Shown in pieces: positions 59,708 through 64,000 of a stretch of DNA of 64,000 bases (positions within the stretch are counted from its first letter, which is position 1; each line of letters starts with the position of its first letter). The notes beneath the pieces are model-generated. The model saw nothing but the letters and a program-made list of their open reading frames with translations, did not search any database and had not been told where the DNA came from. Made by a program: the position numbers and the translations under genes. This stretch comes from Allolobophora icterica (Eukaryota; Annelida; Clitellata; Crassiclitellata; Lumbricidae): NCBI GenBank assembly GCA_963556255.1, contig OY744617.1, forward strand, positions 23,720,189-23,784,188, read 5' to 3'.

Positions 59708-59903
59708 CTTCCACTGGAAGTGAATCCAACTTCTTTCCTTTGAATGAGGTCATTTCCAATGAATCCAGAGCCATAAGTATTCTCCCAACTTTAGTTATCT
59801 CAATGGCAGGTGTGTGAAGGCGATATGCGGATTTGTGGATGTCTATGTTATGTCCCAAGTGATTTGACAACCACTCCAGCTCTCCAGGCAGCATCTCGAT
59901 CAA
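59708..59903 (-). CDS. Recombinase-like gene, exon with LGH...Y recombinase motif
   Basis: Acceptor TTATTATTCAG before 59903; donor GTTTGT at 59707; begins in phase 0 and ends after one base. It encodes LIEMLPGELEWLSNHLGHNI, then IHKSAYRL, then ITKVGRILMALDSLEMTSFK. L-G-H and the following Y correspond to the H-box and tyrosine region of tyrosine recombinases (LGH...Y). The segment joins directly to RKHVATMAQ of the upstream exon, as in Crypton-like proteins. The first codon is TTG, so this is not a start. Confidence 0.8.
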
Positions 59904-60256
59904 CTGAATAATAAGAATAAGTAAATACGATAAAGTAGTTGATATAAAGAAGTCTTTAAATTCATGCTTGTAAACAAGTATTTTAAATGAATTGGCCTGC
60001 TATTACTAATAAGCAGTTAAAACAGGAGTTGTTCATACTTCTGAGTTCATTTCTTATTTTGCCTCCACCAAATCATGGCCCTGTCATGCATGTTAGTTAA
60101 CATTTTCAAAGTTTACTAATTCATGAAAACATTTCATCTCGATATCATTTTTTAACATGTTGTTTGAATGCAAGTATAGATAAACTTCCAGCAAGACAAA
60201 AATAAAGCACGAAATACTGTCTTTTCAAATTTAACACAAAAGAAAGCAGTGAATAC

Positions 60257-60527
60257 CTGAGCCATTGTAGCTACATGTTTTCTCATTCTGGTTGTTGTGA
60301 GGAGACGAGGCTGTCGCAGTCCAGCAGAAGCTGCTATTTTCTGTAGAACAGAATAATATCCTATGTGAGTCATTGTCTTTGGAATCGCAAAAAAATACAC
60401 ATTATCTTTTGGAACTTCAACTTCTTCTCTTTTTCGTGCCAAGACTGCCATCGCTTTTGACATATCATCTGTTAGCAAGATTGGAACTGGGCGTGTTCTT
60501 TTTCCAGGAACAGAAATCATTTCCATC
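60257..60527 (-). CDS. Crypton-like tyrosine-recombinase gene, 5'-most visible exon
   Basis: Acceptor TTCATTCCAG before 60527 and donor CAG|GTATTC at 60257/60256. The first base completes a codon begun in an unseen exon; the end is phase 0. It encodes MEMISVPGKRTRPVPILLTD, then a helix, DNVYFFAIP, and LTTTRMRKHVATMAQ. R-x-R-K-H-V-A-T corresponds to the conserved Arg/His box of tyrosine recombinases (HxLRHTxAT). The GKRxRPVPxLLT start is characteristic of this animal family. Together the four exons give about 430 residues. The N-terminus must lie beyond 60.6 kb or outside the window. Whether it still recombines DNA or is domesticated cannot be told: the first catalytic Arg would be upstream. 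Confidence 0.75.
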
Positions 60528-61784
60528 CTGGAATGAACAAAGCAAACAGAAAACTTCATTTGCAAACATTGAAATAGTTTCTTTACAAACATTTCATGAG
60601 CAAGTCTCCAGACTATTAGTACAAAAAGACTTAAGAAACAAATGAGATAGTGCAGATTACTGTAAAAAAAGAAGACATTTATCAATGATGGCTCTTAACA
60701 AACACAAACCATGGATCTGAAATTTGGAGTCAGCCCACTAGAAATACACTAACTCAGTTCAAGAGGAGATTAAACAGTAATCTGGACCAAGTCAAATTGA
60801 TACAATTCCATGAATTTTATGTGCTACAGGAAGAGGAAAGATGCTACCAACCACAATGTAACAGAGTTAGGCTACCTAGTGTAATTAGAATTCTTCTAAC
60901 ACACATTACTATATATTACTATATATACATGTTGTTTAGGATGGGTAAATGGGTAATCCAGACTTTTAGGTTACAGACCGTTATTACCCAGACCTGAAAT
61001 AGGTTTATGGCTGTTGTAAGCCCGACCTATATAAAATATATGAAGTAATGTATGCTACAATAAACTTGCAATTGTTCTCATTGCTATACTCATATCTAGT
61101 TAGTGCATAAAACATTTGGCTATGCAGTTAACAATTTGCTCTCTTTTTGTATTATGTACCAAATTAGAGAATGCTTCGGTCTCAAAGAGCATTGATAATT
61201 CTGAAGTAACTTCTTTAAAATGTAACCAAACGTGAGTTCATAATTAAATGATATAGGATGAACACTGAACAATTATAGTTCAATGTTAGTCTTATACCGT
61301 TTACATTCTTTACTTCTGGTTAAATGTTTAGCATATTACATGCAGTGAAACACATATCAAGGTTCTGAAGCACTACTGACTGCAATGTAATAGTTAGAAC
61401 TACACATACTCGTGTATTTAATATGTCAATATATCAACAGTTTGTAGCATTCTGTCAATGTGGTGACATGATGAAGAATTTAACCAAGTTAGAGACAATT
61501 CCATGAATTTTATGTACTACAGGAAGAGGAACGATGCTACCAACCACAATGTAACAGAGTTACCTAGTGTAATTAGAATTCTTCTAATACACATTACTAT
61601 ATATTACTATATATACATGTTGTTTAGGATGGGTAAATGGGTAATCCAGACTTTTAGGTTACAGACCGTTATTACCCAGACCTAAAATAGGTATATGGCT
61701 GTTGTAAGCCCGACCTATATAAAATATACGAAGTAATATATGCTAGAATAAACTTGGAATTCTTCTAATTGCTATACTTATATC

Positions 61785-61990
61785 CAGTGCTTTTTTTCTA
61801 GAAAAAAAGGTTCCGGAACGGAACAATAGGTGCCGGTACGCAACAATTATGGGCGGGCTAAAATCACGAGAAAAACGGGGTTGGGGTTGGGAGGGGTATC
61901 AATAAACACTGAAAACAGTTCAAAACACTTAAATTAAATTAAAATAACTAAATTATTGTTTTAATTATTAAAATAAATAAATTATTTACT
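61785..61990. mobile_element. hAT-like MITE, truncated copy of the 37051-37319 family
   Basis: CAGTGCTTTTTTTCTAGAAA and the GGTTCCGGAACGGAACAATA interior match the inverse of 37051-37319. The other end (from TTTTTCAGCTCCT outward) is missing, and the surrounding tandem unit has lost DNA there too, so a deletion removed both. Confidence 0.75.
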
Positions 61991-62282
61991 TATGTTTGGT
62001 TACAAGTTTAACATGTTTAGATGCAGTGAAACATATATAAACGTTCTGAAGCACTACTGGCTGCAATGTTATAGTTAGAACAACACATACTCTCATGCAA
62101 TATGTAATATGTCAATATATCTATAGTTTGAGGGCATTCTTGTAATATGATGTCAAGATAAATGTTTTAACCAAGGCAGTGACAACTCCATTAATCTTAT
62201 GTACTCCGAGAAGAGGAAAGAAGCTACCAACCGCAATGTTACAGAATTACCTATTGTAACTAGAATTTTTTAAGACACATTA

Positions 62283-62283
<1 letters not shown>

Positions 62284-62314
<31 letters not shown>
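62284..62314. repeat. (TA)n microsatellite
   Basis: Short tract replacing the ATATATTACTATATATACAT of the sister copies. Confidence 0.9.
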
Positions 62315-62317
<3 letters not shown>

Positions 62318-62470
62318 CTCTTTAGGATGGGTGAATGGTTAGTCCAGACATTATAGGTTACAGACCGATATAACCCAGACCTGAAATAGGTAGAAGACCT
62401 TATTAAGCCAGACGCATATATACAATCTATGAAGAAGAAAAAACGCCAGAATGAATTTTGCCTTAATCTC

Positions 62471-63295
62471 ATTGCAATGCACTAATGCCTGTTTTGTGTA
62501 GCAGTCATATGGCCGTGAGGAACATAACTTTCTTTATATTGGTATCATGGTACCAATTCAAAACTGCGTAGATCTCAAGGTACGCCAAAAATACTAAATT
62601 GCTCTAGGTAAGTCTAATACCATCTATAACAAAATATTATAGTTTAACTATTGCAGACAGTGTATTTATAAATGTGTATTTTCGTGTAAAAAAATTGTCC
62701 TTAGGATGACTGATGTCAAAACATGTTTGAATTATCAGTATTATTCAAAGTGAAAACTTGGTTAGCAATATCATGCTTTGAAATGTCAATGTTGAAGTTT
62801 TTAAAGAACAATCCCACTATCAAACTTTTAATGACTTTATTAAGACTGCCAATATGATGCTGTGTGACAACAGGGTTGTATGCCCCACTGAGTCACATGC
62901 GTATCTGGTTCTCACAATTCTACATCATTCAGTGTTAACTTTTTCATGAGTGATGCCTTGTCGAATAAGGTGGAGTTATCCTAGGTGTTATCATAGATAG
63001 CGTTATAAATCTCTAAGATCACCTACCACTGGTGCTACACCTTTCTGACTGCCTACCAGTTTAAAAAGTGACTGTGATAGGCAATGCTCGTAAAACATAG
63101 GCAGAAATGGTTGAGATAGGATACAGCTGACCTTATTTCATACTATCATGCTACAAATGTGTATCTATCTGATATCAGTTACCTTAATATGTGCACAAAC
63201 TGTGCAGTGGGTTGCACCTGTGAATGTGGTAATGATATAAATGCGTTCAATACAAAATAGTTTAGGAATTGTGTTGGGCTGCACACAAGCACTGC
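62471..63295. other. Unassigned AT-rich DNA
   Basis: No exon found. Upstream exons of the recombinase-like gene could lie here but none was recognised. Confidence 0.35.
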
Positions 63296-63299
63296 CTCC

Positions 63300-63640
63300 T
63301 GACTTCTGCTCTTTACTCTAAACATTACTGGGATGATCAACTCACTGATCTCAAGCACAAAGTCTATAGCAGTCCATGATGAAACAGTTGGTAGGCCCAG
63401 GCAAAGACCAATTTATGAAGCCAAAAGATATGCAAAGGCTCAATATAGGTTTGCTAGGAGAAACAAACAAGCAGCAGAGGATAAGCACATATCCAGTGAC
63501 TTGCAAAATTATCTTCTGGCAAAAGATGCTACTGCATTCTGAAAAACACAGGAAAGCAAGTTTAAAATAAACACAAACTTTCTCTGTTGGAGGTGGCTTT
63601 ACTGAATCCAGTAAAATTGCCAATGCCTTTGCCATCAGTT
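63300..63640 (+). pseudogene. LINE ORF2 fragment (endonuclease-RT linker region)
   Basis: ALYSKHYWDDQLTDLKHKVY (one frame) is followed after two stops by VGRPRQRPIYEAKRYAKAQY, then RFARRNKQ and ATAF. This is the order K-x-Y-W...L-K...GRPR...Y...AKRxF/YR...FW found between the endonuclease and RT domains of many animal LINEs. At least one frameshift. The continuation LCWRWLY/VGGFTESSKIANAFAIS is in another frame. Confidence 0.5.
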
Positions 63641-63689
63641 TAAAAAATGCAAGCTCAACCAATAATGAAAATTAAAACCAAGAACTCAA

Positions 63690-64000
63690 AATTAATATAA
63701 ATGGTATAAGATAAACATTGAACAATTTAGTATTATCAATGTTCTTTGAGACCCAGGAATTCTCTAATTCAGTGCATTATATAAAAAGAGAGCTTGCAAA
63801 TTGTTAATTGCACAGCCAAATAGTTGATACACTAAATAGATATAAGTGTGTAGCAATGGGAATAATTTCAAGTTTATTCTAGCATACTGCTTCATAAAAT
63901 TTATATAGGTCGGGCTTACAACGGCCATCTACCTATATCAGGTCTGGGTAATAACAGTCAGTAACCTAAAAGTCTGGACTACCCATTGACCCATCCTAAA
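63690..64000. repeat. Inverted copy of the 60785-62470 repeat
   Basis: AATAATTTCAAGTTTATTCT, TATATAGGTCGGGCTTACAA and GTCTGGACTACCCATTGACC are the reverse complement of 60940-61080. 63690-63820 is the reverse complement of about 61130-61275. It continues beyond the window. Confidence 0.75.

Larger units (their letters stand above)
60785..62470. repeat. Tandem array of a roughly 700-bp AT-rich repeat (three direct copies)
   Basis: A unit starting ACAATTCCATGAATTTTATG runs through GGATGGGTAAATGGGTAATCC, TTACAGACCGTTATTACCCA, AGGTATATGG..GCCCGACCTATATAAAATAT, and on to GCAGTGAAACACATAT and a GTAGCATTC region. It begins at about 60800, 61495 and 62185. Copy 2 is interrupted by a MITE (61785-61990). 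A further copy is inverted at 63690-64000. The lead of copy 1 (TTCAAGAGGAGATTAAACAG) reads as FKRRLN, possibly a LINE C-terminus. Confidence 0.7.

Overview
This window is animal nuclear DNA that is poor in genes and rich in repeats. Several things say eukaryote: split genes with canonical splice signals, long introns, tRNA-derived SINEs, non-LTR retrotransposon relics, many small DNA transposons with intact target-site duplications (TSDs), and about 30 long microsatellites. A FMRFamide-receptor-like GPCR, an RLE-type LINE, and an over-used TAGGCCTA palindrome suggest a marine invertebrate, perhaps an echinoderm or another deuterostome. The species assignment is inference only.

Three cellular or domesticated genes are supported. 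(1) At 447-556 (-) there is one exon resembling the N-terminus of USP6NL/RN-tre; the rest of that gene would lie left of the window. (2) At 27870-32800 (+) there is a complete two-exon class-A neuropeptide receptor of 417 aa, FMRFamide-receptor-like. Its 3.7-kb intron appears to use a GC donor and is packed with microsatellites. (3) At 57726-60527 (-) are four phase-consistent 3' exons of a tyrosine-recombinase-like (Crypton-related) protein with a C-terminal Myb/SANT-like domain. A coding minisatellite of eight 17-residue repeats is inserted between the two domains.

The rest is mobile DNA and simple repeats. Twelve DNA elements with hAT-like 8-bp TSDs (nine perfect) can be delimited to the base, several nested in one another. 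Examples: an 884-bp element whose two blocks consist of CAAGACC-type repeats (6223-7106), with a second copy (48084-48981) sitting inside the arm of a larger foldback element (46909-49311); and an element at 18289-20743 containing both a piggyBac-like element and another hAT MITE. There is also one mariner relic (40662-41676). Retroelements include an RLE-type LINE (23967-25489, and a second decayed copy at 37970-38760), an L2/CR1-like LINE (50246-51475), an RTE-like tail (15480-15665), two related LINE 3' ends (2640-3000 and 42740-43350) and three tRNA-derived SINE families, each present three times.

Layout: 0-7 kb SINE, MITEs and LINE tails around AT-rich DNA; 7-12 kb hAT relic and a 2-kb GTCC array; 12-26 kb microsatellites, nested transposons, SINEs and LINE; 26-34 kb receptor locus; 34-50 kb microsatellites, MITEs, mariner and foldback element; 50-57 kb LINE relic and long TA tracts; 57-64 kb recombinase-like gene followed by a tandem repeat array. 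No rRNA, functional tRNA, CRISPR or bacterial-type operon was seen.
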